Both the position numbers and the translations under genes were made by a program. The notes under the pieces are model-generated. The model was not told the origin of the DNA and searched no databases. It saw only the letters and a program-made list of their open reading frames with translations. Source: Cryobacterium adonitolivorans (GTDB lineage: Bacteria; Actinomycetota; Actinomycetes; Actinomycetales; Microbacteriaceae). Taken from it: 64,000 bases of DNA. This document shows positions 35,436 to 44,214 of this stretch, piece by piece; position 1 is the stretch's first letter; every line of letters begins with the position of its first letter. Where the stretch lies: positions 62,001 through 126,000 of the forward strand of contig NZ_SOFL01000036.1 of NCBI RefSeq assembly GCF_004402695.1, read 5' to 3'.

Positions 35436-36218
35436 CTAGGGGCGGCTACGCGGTCCGCGGTCAGCCGCGACTGCCGTGATGTTCGGCTGCTGAGCTTCCT
35501 GTGTCCGTTGGGTGAGGGACGGCGCGTTCTTGGCCTGCGCGGCGATCTTCGGCACCTCTTCCTCGGCCTTGTTGAGGTAGGACTCCCAACGGGTCTGCAT
35601 CGGCTTGATCAGACCGCCACCAACGCCCACGACGAGGATCCCGACAATGGCAGCCAGGATCGCGATAAGAATCGGGGTGGTGACCGTCACGGCGATGTTT
35701 ACCTGGTTGAGGGCGGCGATTACCCCGATAAGGATGATGAAACCGCTGGCGAGGTTGGCGAGCAGCTTCCCATAGGAGAGACCGCCCAGGGTGCTGATGA
35801 TCAACTCGCGGACGGCGGCTGCGATGGCGAAGGTGATAACGATGATGATCAGCGCTACGAATATCAGCGGCAGGTAGGCGATTATCCCCGCGAGCAGGTC
35901 GCTGATCGGGTTCGGCCCGAACACGCCGAAGGCGAGCTGAAGGACGAACAGGAAAAGGAAGTAATAAACCAACTTCGCGACGATGTCGGACGCGTCGTAC
36001 TTGCTGCGGGCTAGCGCCTTCTTGATGCCGCCTCGTTCCACGGCGCGATCGAAGCCGACCTTCTCAAGGATTTTCTCGATGACCTTGGCAAGCAGTTTCG
36101 CGATGACTAGCCCGAGAATCAGGATCACTAGGAAAAGAAGCAGTTCGGGAAGGAAGGTGATGATGTTTGAGATTGCCACTGCGAAGCCGGATTGGATGGA
36201 TTGAAGGGTGTCGTCCAT
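35436..36218 (-). CDS. CmpX-like integral membrane protein (TM-helix repeat)
   Basis: A 260-residue protein with five hydrophobic segments and glycine-zipper-like helices: FLPELLLFLVILILGLVIAK, then GGIKKALARSKYDASDIVAK, LVYYFLFLFVLQLAFGVFG and a final IAILAAIVGILVVGVGGGL. This is the mechanosensitive-channel-like TM-helix repeat family (CmpX, related to MscS membrane parts without the beta domain). It may respond to envelope tension. AGGAG lies directly upstream of the ATG at 36218. The last 45 residues are hydrophilic. Confidence 0.85.
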   Translation of the reverse strand: MDDTLQSIQSGFAVAISNIITFLPELLLFLVILILGLVIAKLLAKVIEKILEKVGFDRAVERGGIKKALARSKYDASDIVAKLVYYFLFLFVLQLAFGVFGPNPISDLLAGIIAYLPLIFVALIIIVITFAIAAAVRELIISTLGGLSYGKLLANLASGFIILIGVIAALNQVNIAVTVTTPILIAILAAIVGILVVGVGGGLIKPMQTRWESYLNKAEEEVPKIAAQAKNAPSLTQRTQEAQQPNITAVAADRGPRSRP

Positions 36219-36720
36219 GAGGTTTCTCCTAATGCACTCGGCCTCGGTGCGTCCAAGTGGAGCGTGAGGCAGCCAAAAACTGCTCAGCCGAAGGTAGCTG
36301 TTACTTAATAGACGCAATGACCCGCCGCTATGTCACGCCAAAGAAGAACATCTGCTCCCGACAGATCAGTGGGGTCGTGACGGCTAACCCGCAGCTGGCC
36401 AACAAGCTGTTGGCCAATCGCCTGGAGGCTGCATCCCCGTCTTACCCGACAACCTCGATTCGCGAGGATCGTTGTCGGCTCACCCACCGCCGCCGAGCGT
36501 TCGGTCTTCACTCCGGCTCTGCCGGGAAACCACCGGCGGGCAGTGCAGGCGCGCATCGGCGAGGTGGATTAGACCAATGGATTGGGCATTCCCGGGTTGA
36601 GCGGCCCCTCAGCCCAAGGTATCCGCGCGAGGTCACCTATGATGGGCGAGAGTAAAGCCCGGTGACAAAACAAAAACTTAGATGACGGCATTTACCGGAC
36701 CCTGTGGGAGGTAAAAGACC
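36219..36720. other. Intergenic region of 500 bases
   Basis: Open frames exist on both strands (36257-36655 plus, 36305-36556 minus), but both are Arg/Ser-rich shadows without recognisable content or ribosome sites. The region probably holds the divergent promoters of the CmpX-like and ZIP genes. Confidence 0.45.
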
Positions 36721-37476
36721 ATGCCAGCGTGGATGCAGGCTTTGTTCTGGGGAACACTTGCGGGCGCGGCACTGGTCCTCGGCTCAGCATTGTCGTGGTG
36801 GTGGAGGATCCCTCCCAAAGTTGTCTCCCTTGTGATGTCCTTCGGCGCGGGTGTGCTGATCTCCGCCCTAGCCTTCGATCTGGTCGACGAGGCGGCCCGC
36901 GGCGGGGGCCTGTGGCCGACAGCGGCCGGTTTCCTGGCAGGCGCAGTGGTCTACGTCACAGCGAACGCGCTTCTCGCGCGGCGGGGGGCCAAACACCGGA
37001 AGCGCTCTGGCGGCAAGCAGCCCTCGGAACAGGACAGACCAGGCAGCGGTACCGCGATTGCGCTCGGGGCCCTGCTCGACGGCATTCCCGAATCGGTCGT
37101 CCTCGGGCTTGGATTGGTCGCTGGCGGTTCGGTCAGTCCGGCGATGCTGGCAGCGATATTCATCTCCAATGTCCCGGAAGGTCTCTCCAGCACAGCCGGA
37201 ATGAAGAAGGCCGGCCGGAGCGCCGGCTACGTGTTCGGGGTTTGGGGAGGAATAGCCTTAGTTTCCGGAATCGCCTCTCTCATTGGGTACGCCAGCCTGC
37301 AAAGCGCCTCGGCCGAACTTGTTGCGTTCATCACTGCGACAGCCGCCGGTGCCATTCTGGCTATGCTCGCCGACACCATGATCCCCGAGGCCTTCGAAGA
37401 ACATCACGTCCTCACCGGGCTCAGCGCCGCTGTGGGCTTCCTCACCGCCTTCACAATCAGCCAGGCAGGCAAATAA
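36721..37476 (+). CDS. ZIP-family divalent metal transporter
   Basis: A 251-residue protein with eight hydrophobic segments. The metal-binding helices are visible: GALLDGIPESVVLGLGLVAG (helix four) and FISNVPEGLSSTAG (helix five), with the PE dyads typical of GufA/ZupT-like members. A Lys/Arg-rich cytoplasmic loop joins helices three and four. GGGAGG lies eight bases before the ATG. It probably imports zinc or another divalent metal. Confidence 0.9.
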   Translation: MPAWMQALFWGTLAGAALVLGSALSWWWRIPPKVVSLVMSFGAGVLISALAFDLVDEAARGGGLWPTAAGFLAGAVVYVTANALLARRGAKHRKRSGGKQPSEQDRPGSGTAIALGALLDGIPESVVLGLGLVAGGSVSPAMLAAIFISNVPEGLSSTAGMKKAGRSAGYVFGVWGGIALVSGIASLIGYASLQSASAELVAFITATAAGAILAMLADTMIPEAFEEHHVLTGLSAAVGFLTAFTISQAGK

Positions 37477-37651
37477 GCACGCCCTGTGTGTGTCAAGCGC
37501 CAGTCTTCCAGTGTGTGATCGGGCAACCGGAGTAGCTAGCAGCCCGTCACGCCGAGAGTGTCATCCGCTGACGGATTGACTTCGATACCAGAGGTCCGCC
37601 CCTTTGACCTTCGCCACGCCGTTCAGGTGTCCTGGGGAGTTGCAGGGGCGG

Positions 37652-38797
37652 CTACACCAGCGACGGCTCCACCGACGCGGTCTCGGCCAGCAGAGCAGCG
37701 AAGAGTGGGTGACTGGCCTCGATCCCCGTAACCCGGGTCACAAAGGTAGCCGGCGCGTGGCTTGCGAGAAGCGACTGGAGCTCAACCGACTGCGCGTCAT
37801 CGAGCACGTCGAATCGAAGTGCTGCACCGTAAGCCCGGACGAGGGCCGCCGGATCGCCCCCGGACTCGGCAAGTCGCGCGGCGGGAGCAATGAAACGCTC
37901 GGTGCGCGAGATCTTGCGTAACGGTTGCCTGCCGATGCGTATGCAGGTGTCTGGAAGATCCGGATCCTCGAATCGCTTGATTGCTTGTGCGATGTAGGCC
38001 GCGAGTTCCTCAGGATCGAAGCCGTGGCTGTCCACGAGCAGCGCCGAGCTTGCGGCGACTACCGCGTCGACCTCGGCGCGCACTGAGGGAATCGCCAGTG
38101 CATCCGCGATGCTCTCGGCCCCGGCCAGAAAGCCGTAGTAGGCCGTCGTGGCGTGGGCGGTGTTCACCGCGAAGAGCTTGCGCTCGATGAAGGGTGTGAG
38201 GTTGTCGACGTAACGAGCATCGGGAATCTTCGGTTCCGCACCCGTGAAGGGTGTGCGGTCGATGATCCACTCGAAGTGTTCGCCGACAACGACGTCAATC
38301 CCGCCGGATGCCTGGCCAGGGACGATGCGGTCGACTGCAGTGTTCGCGAACACAGTCCTGTTGAAGAGAAGCGCTGTGTCGATCCCGCCGTCGGCGACAT
38401 GCTCGCGCAGCGTGTCCGAAGCACCGATCGCGTTCTCGCATGCGAGAATCGCGAGTTTCGGAGCATCCGATGCTCGCGCCAGGATTCCCGCACGAATGAT
38501 CGGCGCGATGAAGGGCAACACAGTTGCGCCTACCGCACAAGTGACGACGTCGGCCGCGGCGACAGCTCGCGCTGCAGCGTCCGGATCGGTCCGCGAATTT
38601 ATCCCGGAAATGCCATCGACGAGGTGAACGACGCCGATCGGGCCGATCTCGCGGACCTCGTATTTCGACGCCGCGTTGATCGCGTCGATGAGTGTGGCTG
38701 ACACGTCGACGAAGGTGACGTCGTAGCCGGCCCGGTGCAGGGCGAGTGCGATGAAGCCGCGGCCGATATTCCCGGCTCCGAAGTGGACGGCACGCAT
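37652..38797 (-). CDS. mtlD: Mannitol-1-phosphate 5-dehydrogenase-like enzyme
   Basis: A 381-residue polyol-phosphate dehydrogenase (E. coli MtlD is 382). The N-terminal Rossmann motif is HFGAGNIGRGF at residue 5, and the catalytic segment KLFAVNTAHATTAYYGF matches KLFTLNTGHAITAYLG of MtlD, with Gly replaced by Ala. The frame is open further upstream, but the ATG at 38797 fits the family and overlaps the previous stop (TAATG). Being last in an operon with a hexulose-phosphate isomerase and epimerase, it may act on a hexitol phosphate other than mannitol-1-phosphate. Confidence 0.88.
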   Translation of the reverse strand: MRAVHFGAGNIGRGFIALALHRAGYDVTFVDVSATLIDAINAASKYEVREIGPIGVVHLVDGISGINSRTDPDAAARAVAAADVVTCAVGATVLPFIAPIIRAGILARASDAPKLAILACENAIGASDTLREHVADGGIDTALLFNRTVFANTAVDRIVPGQASGGIDVVVGEHFEWIIDRTPFTGAEPKIPDARYVDNLTPFIERKLFAVNTAHATTAYYGFLAGAESIADALAIPSVRAEVDAVVAASSALLVDSHGFDPEELAAYIAQAIKRFEDPDLPDTCIRIGRQPLRKISRTERFIAPAARLAESGGDPAALVRAYGAALRFDVLDDAQSVELQSLLASHAPATFVTRVTGIEASHPLFAALLAETASVEPSLV

Positions 38798-39357
38798 TAT
38801 TCGAGGTTTGCGTGGTTGCGCCACAGCGAGGGCATGTCGAGTTCATCCGCGCGGACGATCATGAGCGCCACAGTATCGCCGAGCAGCAGGAGGCATTGCT
38901 CGAACAGGCTCGTCATGGGCTGGATCGACGGGATCTCGTGAGCGAGGTTGAGCTTGGTCTGCACGGGGATGCGAACGAAGTGATCTGCGTAGTCGCGCAT
39001 TGAGCTTTGAGCGTTGGACCCAATGTGCACAACCCTCGCTCCATGTTTCTTTGCCCGCGCAGCTATCGCGAGCGGGATCGCGCTTTCACCGCTCCCGGAA
39101 CCCACGATCAGTACGTCGCGGTCGGTAATCGCCGGCTCCGTAATTTGTCCGACAATGACCGTGTCGACGCCGAAGTGCGCAAGTCGCTTCGCGATCGCCT
39201 GCAGCGAAAGAAGAACACGCCCTACCCCGACGAAGAACACTCGGTCCGCCGAGCGAACCGCGTCCAGCAAGGTGTCGACATCCGCGGCATCGATCGCACC
39301 CATCGTCGCGGAGACTTCGGCCGTGATGTCCTGCTGGGCCTGACCGAACGCGCTCAT
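38797..39357 (-). CDS. 6-phospho-3-hexuloisomerase-like SIS protein
   Basis: A 186-residue single-SIS-domain protein. FFVGVGRVLLSLQAIAKRLA and LIVGSGSGESAIPLAIA form the sugar-phosphate site, and the end SLWRNHANLE closely follows that of known hexuloisomerases (PHI/RmpB of the ribulose monophosphate pathway). PHI interconverts D-arabino-hex-3-ulose 6-phosphate and fructose 6-phosphate. No hexulose-phosphate synthase gene is visible here, so formaldehyde fixation is not supported; work on a 3-ketohexose phosphate derived from a hexitol is more likely. Confidence 0.85.
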   Translation of the reverse strand: MSAFGQAQQDITAEVSATMGAIDAADVDTLLDAVRSADRVFFVGVGRVLLSLQAIAKRLAHFGVDTVIVGQITEPAITDRDVLIVGSGSGESAIPLAIAARAKKHGARVVHIGSNAQSSMRDYADHFVRIPVQTKLNLAHEIPSIQPMTSLFEQCLLLLGDTVALMIVRADELDMPSLWRNHANLE

Positions 39358-40058
39358 GCGGCCACCTGCACAGCGCGGTCGAGGCCTTCACGGACGGCAA
39401 CGTCGAGCAACAGCTTGTTTTCCGCGAGCGTTGCACCCTTTCGGAACAGGCTAGTGCTCCCGAGGACGAGGTCTCTTGCGCCCGCGGCTACCAGGCTCGG
39501 CACCGACTCCAACGAGACCCGGCCGTCGACCTGCAGCACAACCTCGGACCGCGTCGAGTCGAGGAGCGCGCGGAGCGCACTGATCTTTTTCAATGCGTAC
39601 GGAACCTGCGCCTCGCTCGCATCCGTCGCATAGCCCGGATTGATGAGCATCAGGCACACCTTGTCGACTTCCGGCAGGACCCAGTCGAGAACGTTGAGCG
39701 GCGTCGCCGGGTTCAGCGCGAGGCTTGACTTGGCGCCGGAGCGCTGGATCACGCGCAGGAGACGATCCACGTGCCGGGTGCCCTCGACATGAAACGTCAC
39801 CGAATCCATCCCGATGTTGAGCATTTCTTGCACGAAGTAGTCGTTGTCGGTCGACATGACGTGGGCGTCCAGGGTCATGCTCGTGACCTCGCGGATTCGT
39901 TTGGCCGTTTCCAAACCAATGGGCATGCTCGGGCTGAACCGTCCGTCGAGGATATCGACGTGCAGCGTGGTAACTCCGGCTGCTTCCACGGCTTGAATCG
40001 TCGACTCGAGATTTGCCAGATCGCCCGTCATGACAGACGCCGAATATTGAACGCTCAT
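39354..40058 (-). CDS. Ribulose-/allulose-phosphate 3-epimerase family protein
   Basis: A 234-residue (beta/alpha)8 epimerase. The metal ligands HVDILDG, DAHVM and QVDGRVS (two Asp as catalytic acid/base) are intact, and DGRFSPSMPIG corresponds to DGxFxPN of the Rpe family. AlsE-like members convert allulose 6-phosphate to fructose 6-phosphate. GGGAG precedes the ATG at 40058; the gene overlaps the next by ATGA. It is the first gene of the minus-strand operon and faces the PTS gene. Confidence 0.88.
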   Translation of the reverse strand: MSVQYSASVMTGDLANLESTIQAVEAAGVTTLHVDILDGRFSPSMPIGLETAKRIREVTSMTLDAHVMSTDNDYFVQEMLNIGMDSVTFHVEGTRHVDRLLRVIQRSGAKSSLALNPATPLNVLDWVLPEVDKVCLMLINPGYATDASEAQVPYALKKISALRALLDSTRSEVVLQVDGRVSLESVPSLVAAGARDLVLGSTSLFRKGATLAENKLLLDVAVREGLDRAVQVAA

Positions 40059-40143
40059 GAGCGCTCCCTTCAATAGGGGTCGTCCGCCACTTCGATTCAA
40101 TTCGTCGGGTTGACAGGACGACTATTGATGGCGAGACTATCAC

Positions 40144-40161
40144 ATGAGCGCAGTTGCTCAT
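40144..40161. promoter_or_regulatory. Candidate SorC operator
   Basis: Perfect inverted repeat ATGAGC - GCAGTT - GCTCAT between the divergent epimerase and PTS genes, followed by a further half-site ATGAG. A TTGACA (40110-40115) upstream could be the -35 of the PTS promoter. The SorC regulator gene downstream of the PTS gene is the likely ligand-responsive binder. Confidence 0.6.
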
Positions 40162-40206
40162 ATGAGAAAACTGAGAAGATAGAGCAGCACAGACGAAGGA
40201 GTCTCA

Positions 40207-40272
40207 ATGAAAACGTCCAGTGATCCGGTAGCAGAACGCGCTGCCGGTGTGCGGCAAGGCGCTCACCGATGA
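40207..40272 (+). CDS. 21-residue leader ORF overlapping the PTS gene
   Basis: A 22-codon frame (21 residues plus stop) beginning MKTSSDPVAER has the best ribosome site in this region, GAAGGAG five bases upstream of its ATG. Its TGA overlaps the ATG of the PTS IICB gene (ATGA), which itself has no good site, so PTS translation is probably coupled to the leader. The frame is not in phase with the PTS gene. The peptide has no pattern of attenuation (no codon runs). Confidence 0.55.
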   Translation: MKTSSDPVAERAAGVRQGAHR

Positions 40273-41756
40273 GCGCCAGCACGACCACCACGAAGGCATC
40301 GGGAGGCGGGGTCCGCGCGCGCATCCAAGCGTTCGGCGGCTTCCTCACCGCCATGGTGATCCCTAACGTCGGCGCCTTCATCGCCTGGGGCTTTGTTACC
40401 GCCTTGTTCATCCCGACTGGCTGGATGCCGAATGAAGAATTCGCGCAGCTCGTCGGCCCGATGATCAGCTACATGTTGCCGCTTCTCATTGCGTTCACGG
40501 GAGGGCGTCTCGTCCACGGCGCCCGAGGCGGCGTGATCGGCGCAGTCGGTACCATCGGCCTCATCGTCGGCGCCGGCATTCCGATGTTCCTTGGCGCGAT
40601 GATCATGGGCCCACTGAGCGCCTGGCTCCTGAAGCGAGTCGACAGGTTCTTGGAGCCCCGCATGCGCGCGGGGCTTGAGATGCTTGTGAACAACTTCAGC
40701 CTCGGCATCCTGGGCTTCGGGCTTTGCCTGCTCTCATTCGCCGCGATCGGACCTGGAATCGAAGAGCTCAACAAGTTGCTGTTGGCAGGAATCAACGCGC
40801 TAGTTGCAACAGGCGTCTTGCCGTTGCTCGCACTCCTTAACGAGCCGGCGAAAGTTCTCTTCCTCAACAACGTCATCGACCAGGGCGTCTACTACCCGCT
40901 CGGCCTTCAGCAAGCGGCAACCCAGGGCAAGTCCATCTTCTTCATGGTCGCCTCCAACCCTGGTCCCGGGCTAGGGCTCCTCACGGCCTTCCTCTTCTTC
41001 AGCAAATCGAAGTTGATCCGCCGCAGCACCCCCAGCGCGATCCTGATCCACTTCATCGGCGGTATCCACGAGATCTACTTCCCGTACGTCTTGATGAAGC
41101 CGCTTACGATCGTCGGGATGATCGCAGGTGCCGCGTCCGGGATCGCAACGTTCTCGCTCTTTGACGTCGGACTCGTTGCTGGGCCGAGCCCGGGGTCGAT
41201 CGTTTCCTACCTGCTGTTGACCCCCCGTGGCAACTACCTCGGCGTTTTGACGGGTGTACTCGTCGCTGCGATCGTGACGTTCGTCGTGACGGCCGCGATT
41301 CTGAAGTTCGATCGGTTCCGTAGTGGCTCGACGCTGGACGAGGAGGACGAAGGCCTCGAAGCAGCCCAGAAAAAGAGTTCTTCGATGAAGGCGGAGGGTC
41401 GGGGCCATCTCGCCAGCGCCCTCTCTCAGACCGACGCACGCCCCACCTCCATCGTGTTCGCGTGCGACGCCGGCATGGGAAGCAGCGCAATGGGTGCCTC
41501 GGTATTCCGTAAGCGACTCACCAAAGCGGGCATCACCGATATCGCGGTAACTCACGCAGCAATCGAAAACATTCCGATCGACACAGGTCTAGCGGTCATC
41601 CAGCGAAACCTTGTCGAGAGAGCACGGCGTGTGCACCCGCACCTCACGATCATCCCGATCGCCAACTATCTCGGCGACCCTGCCCTCGACGAACTGCAGG
41701 AGAAGCTCGCGGCCATCCCCGCGCCTGAGGCTTCGCGGGATTCTCTGAACGGCTGA
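40269..41756 (+). CDS. mtlA: PTS mannitol-type transporter subunit IICB
   Basis: A 495-residue protein with an N-terminal IIC membrane domain (about 350 residues; GGIHEIYFPYVLMKP is the conserved MtlA loop) and a C-terminal IIB domain whose phospho-Cys lies in VFACDAGMGSSAMGAS. A linker of about 50 charged residues joins them. There is no IIA domain, and none is encoded in the window. It imports and phosphorylates a hexitol. The ATG overlaps the leader ORF stop. Homology points to mannitol; the neighbouring isomerase and epimerase leave room for another hexitol. Confidence 0.92.
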   Translation: MSASTTTTKASGGGVRARIQAFGGFLTAMVIPNVGAFIAWGFVTALFIPTGWMPNEEFAQLVGPMISYMLPLLIAFTGGRLVHGARGGVIGAVGTIGLIVGAGIPMFLGAMIMGPLSAWLLKRVDRFLEPRMRAGLEMLVNNFSLGILGFGLCLLSFAAIGPGIEELNKLLLAGINALVATGVLPLLALLNEPAKVLFLNNVIDQGVYYPLGLQQAATQGKSIFFMVASNPGPGLGLLTAFLFFSKSKLIRRSTPSAILIHFIGGIHEIYFPYVLMKPLTIVGMIAGAASGIATFSLFDVGLVAGPSPGSIVSYLLLTPRGNYLGVLTGVLVAAIVTFVVTAAILKFDRFRSGSTLDEEDEGLEAAQKKSSSMKAEGRGHLASALSQTDARPTSIVFACDAGMGSSAMGASVFRKRLTKAGITDIAVTHAAIENIPIDTGLAVIQRNLVERARRVHPHLTIIPIANYLGDPALDELQEKLAAIPAPEASRDSLNG

Positions 41757-41770
41757 CCCAACGGTGACCC

Positions 41771-41809
41771 CCGGGCAGGACGTGAAGCACGCACTCACGT
41801 CCTGTCCGG
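41771..41809 (+). terminator. Terminator after the PTS gene
   Basis: A 15-bp stem with one G-T pair and a nine-base loop, arms CCGGGCAGGACGTGA and TCACGTCCTGTCCGG, 15 bases after the PTS stop, followed by CTTTCGTT. It separates the PTS gene from the SorC gene, which is then likely to have its own promoter. Confidence 0.8.
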
Positions 41810-41951
41810 CTTTCGTTACCCACTCAAATGCGCCGACGCCGCCGGTCTTCGCGCTCAGTACGCGCTTAGGATCACAGCTAGGCTGCTTGTGCCGCTCGGT
41901 TTCCGGGCCGAAACCATAAAGCCCACGAACTCCGCGAAGCAAGGACGAGAG

Positions 41952-42938
41952 ATGGACGAAGAATTCAGCCGCGACACGTTGGCTACCGTCGCTCGTCGTT
42001 TCTATCTCGAAGACGTCTCAAAGGTGGAGCTCGCCGCCGAATACGGGATTTCCCGCTTCAAAATCGCACGGATTCTCCAGATCGCGCGCGAGTCCGGCGT
42101 TGTTACGATCGAGATTCACAACCGTGACGACCAGCGGCGCTCCCTCGGGGAACGGCTCGCGACCCATCTCGGACTTGATGAGGTCCTTGTCGTCCCGAAT
42201 GGCGACTCGGAGGACGCAGACCGCCAACGCATCGCTTTCGAGTCCGCCCGATACCTCTCCAGAATCACCCGGCCTAACGACACGATCGGTGTCTCGTGGG
42301 GCCGCACCATATATGCGCTCACCGAGTACCTTCGGGACCTGCCCCCCTGCACTGTCGTCCAGTTGACGGGAACGGTCGGCAACGACGTCTCCCAGTCACC
42401 TATGGTGGTTCTCCACCGCATCGCCGCCAGGCACCCGCTGTCGACAATCGGAATTTTCGCGCCCCTTTTCACCGCGACCCCCCTCGCCGCCCAGGTTCTG
42501 CGCTCAGAGAAGAGCATTGCCGACGCACTCGCGACCTACGACCGGCTGACGACGGCCGTCCTGGCGATCGGCTCCTGGAATCCTCCGATCACTCAGATCA
42601 AGCCGCTTCTCGATCCCGAGGAGCTTGCCGCCCTCGACGCTGAACTCGCTGTCGCCGAAGTCGTCGCGAGTTTTCTCGACGCGGACGGGCGAATCATTGA
42701 TCTTCCGTTCAATCAACGACGAATTGCCATCGAGGTCGAACAGTTGCGTTCCACACCCCGGGTCATCGCTGCCGCTGGGTCGGTCGCGAAAGTACCCGCG
42801 ATACACGCTGTCGCCTCGGCGGGGATACTCACCATGCTCGTCACGGATGAAGCAGCCGCGCGTGAGCTCCTCCTGCTTCCGAAGATAACCGCACCCACCC
42901 GGCCCGCTAACAACTCTCCCCTCGAGCACTCCGCGTAG
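41952..42938 (+). CDS. SorC-family sugar-binding transcriptional regulator
   Basis: A 328-residue regulator: N-terminal HTH (VELAAEYGISRFKIARILQI, residues 25-50) and a SorC sugar-phosphate-binding domain (IGVSWGRTIYALTEYL, VQLTGTVGN, LAIGSWNPP). SorC proteins respond to phosphorylated sugars or polyols. The ATG at 41952 has AAGGACG upstream; the frame extends to 41889 but that part lacks a site. It lies downstream of the PTS gene and probably controls the divergent operons through the ATGAGC repeat. Confidence 0.9.
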   Translation: MDEEFSRDTLATVARRFYLEDVSKVELAAEYGISRFKIARILQIARESGVVTIEIHNRDDQRRSLGERLATHLGLDEVLVVPNGDSEDADRQRIAFESARYLSRITRPNDTIGVSWGRTIYALTEYLRDLPPCTVVQLTGTVGNDVSQSPMVVLHRIAARHPLSTIGIFAPLFTATPLAAQVLRSEKSIADALATYDRLTTAVLAIGSWNPPITQIKPLLDPEELAALDAELAVAEVVASFLDADGRIIDLPFNQRRIAIEVEQLRSTPRVIAAAGSVAKVPAIHAVASAGILTMLVTDEAAARELLLLPKITAPTRPANNSPLEHSA

Positions 42939-43282
42939 GTAAGCGGCATGAATCGGCGCGATCCACGGTTGAAAGGTGGGGGAATTTGTGCTTGAGCCCA
43001 GGGCCGAACCCGGTTTGAAACTCCTCGGCGCGAATGCGAGGCTGAGAGGCTACTAAGGCGAGCGCTCGCACTTGTCGGGCCGGGAACGCTACTCCCCCGG
43101 TACTGTCGGATGTATGAGCAATGCAACTGTGACCAACGACGAAGTGGCCGTGCGAGCACGCGCCTTGTCGTCTGCTTTTCGGGTGGTGCGCCGAGCGCCA
43201 GGCCGGACTCGGCAAGCCGAGTCGCAGAGCAGCTCGTCGACTGCAAGAGCGGACCTCCAGGAGTAATATTGCCGGGATCCCC
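42939..43282. other. Gene-poor stretch with one small doubtful frame
   Basis: No recognisable gene. A plus-strand frame starting with ATG at 43114 (MSNATVTNDEVAVRARALSS, about 50 residues to 43266) could be the N-terminus of a lost regulator, but it ends in low-complexity Ser/Arg sequence. I see no transposon or repeat. Confidence 0.4.
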
Positions 43283-44212
43283 TTAGGGTCTCTGGCCGAA
43301 GGATTGACTTCCCGCAACCCACGCATCGACGTCGCTCCGATACGGGTAGGACAATTGCGCCCCCATCGCCTCAACAGACAATGAGGCCATGGCTGAAGCG
43401 AACTTGACCGCATCACTTAAATTCGATCCGCGTGCCAGCTCGCACGCGGTCGCTCCGACGAAAGCATCGCCAGCGCCCGTGGTGTCGACGACATGAACCG
43501 GGAAGGGCGGCACGGTGTCGATTCCGCCTTGATCGCCGTAGAGGGCGCCAACAGCTCCTAGGGTGATGACGACTGAGCGGACTCCCTGATCGAGGAAGCG
43601 CTGCGCGAGCTCAGGGAAGGAGCTGCTGCCTTCATCATCGAGCAGCGTCCGCGCCTCGTGTTCGTTGACGACGAGCGGGTCGCAGACGGCTAGGGTCTCC
43701 GCAGTGAGCCGTTCAGCGGGGGCCGCATTGAGCAAGACACGAACGCCTCATTTGGCGGCCATCGCCGCGACGTGCTCGACGGTGCGAAGCGGGGATTCGA
43801 GGTTGAGCACGAGGATGTCCGCGTTGGACCATCCGTCAACGGTCGCTTTCGTGAACTCGATGTCGAGGGCGTGGTTCGCCCCGGGAGAGACAACGATGGA
43901 GTTCTCGCCGTCAGGGGTGACGAGGATGACAGTAGTGCCCGTCGGACGATCCACCATGTCGACCCCGCTAACATTCACGCCGACCTCTGCAAGGCGGGAT
44001 CGAATGAGAGCGCCGTTTTCGTCTCTGCCGACACATGCGTAGAAGGCGGTGATGGCTCCGGCTCGCGCGGCGGCGGCGGCTTGATTCCCACCCTTACCTC
44101 CGGCGAACACGCGCAGATCGGATCCGAGCAGCGTCTCACCGGCATCTGGTCTGCGCGGCACTTCCACGACAAAATCGATATTGGCGCTACCCACGACGGC
44201 TACGCGATTCAT
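43283..44212 (-). pseudogene. rbsK: Ribokinase with an in-frame premature TGA
   Basis: The ATG at 44212 begins MNRVAVVGSANIDFVVEVPR, followed by FAGGKGGNQAAAAARAGA, the PfkB/ribokinase start. After VEHVAAMAAK a TGA at 43750-43748 stops translation; the same frame continues without a gap as GVRVLLNAAPAERLT and carries the second signature, VDTTGAGDAFVGATACELA, to the stop at 43283. The lesion is a single nonsense codon (a CGA-to-TGA change would explain it). The product without the ATP site cannot phosphorylate ribose. Readthrough or a sequencing error are the alternatives. Confidence 0.85.
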
Positions 44213-44214
44213 GA

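Noticed and set aside
38797-39357. Ribulose monophosphate formaldehyde-fixation pathway
   Set aside because: A PHI-like gene is present, but no hexulose-phosphate synthase; the epimerase neighbour has the Rpe/AlsE metal ligands instead.
40207-40272. Upstream ATG as the real start of the PTS gene
   Set aside because: It is out of phase with the PTS frame and ends in its own TGA, so it is a separate short ORF.
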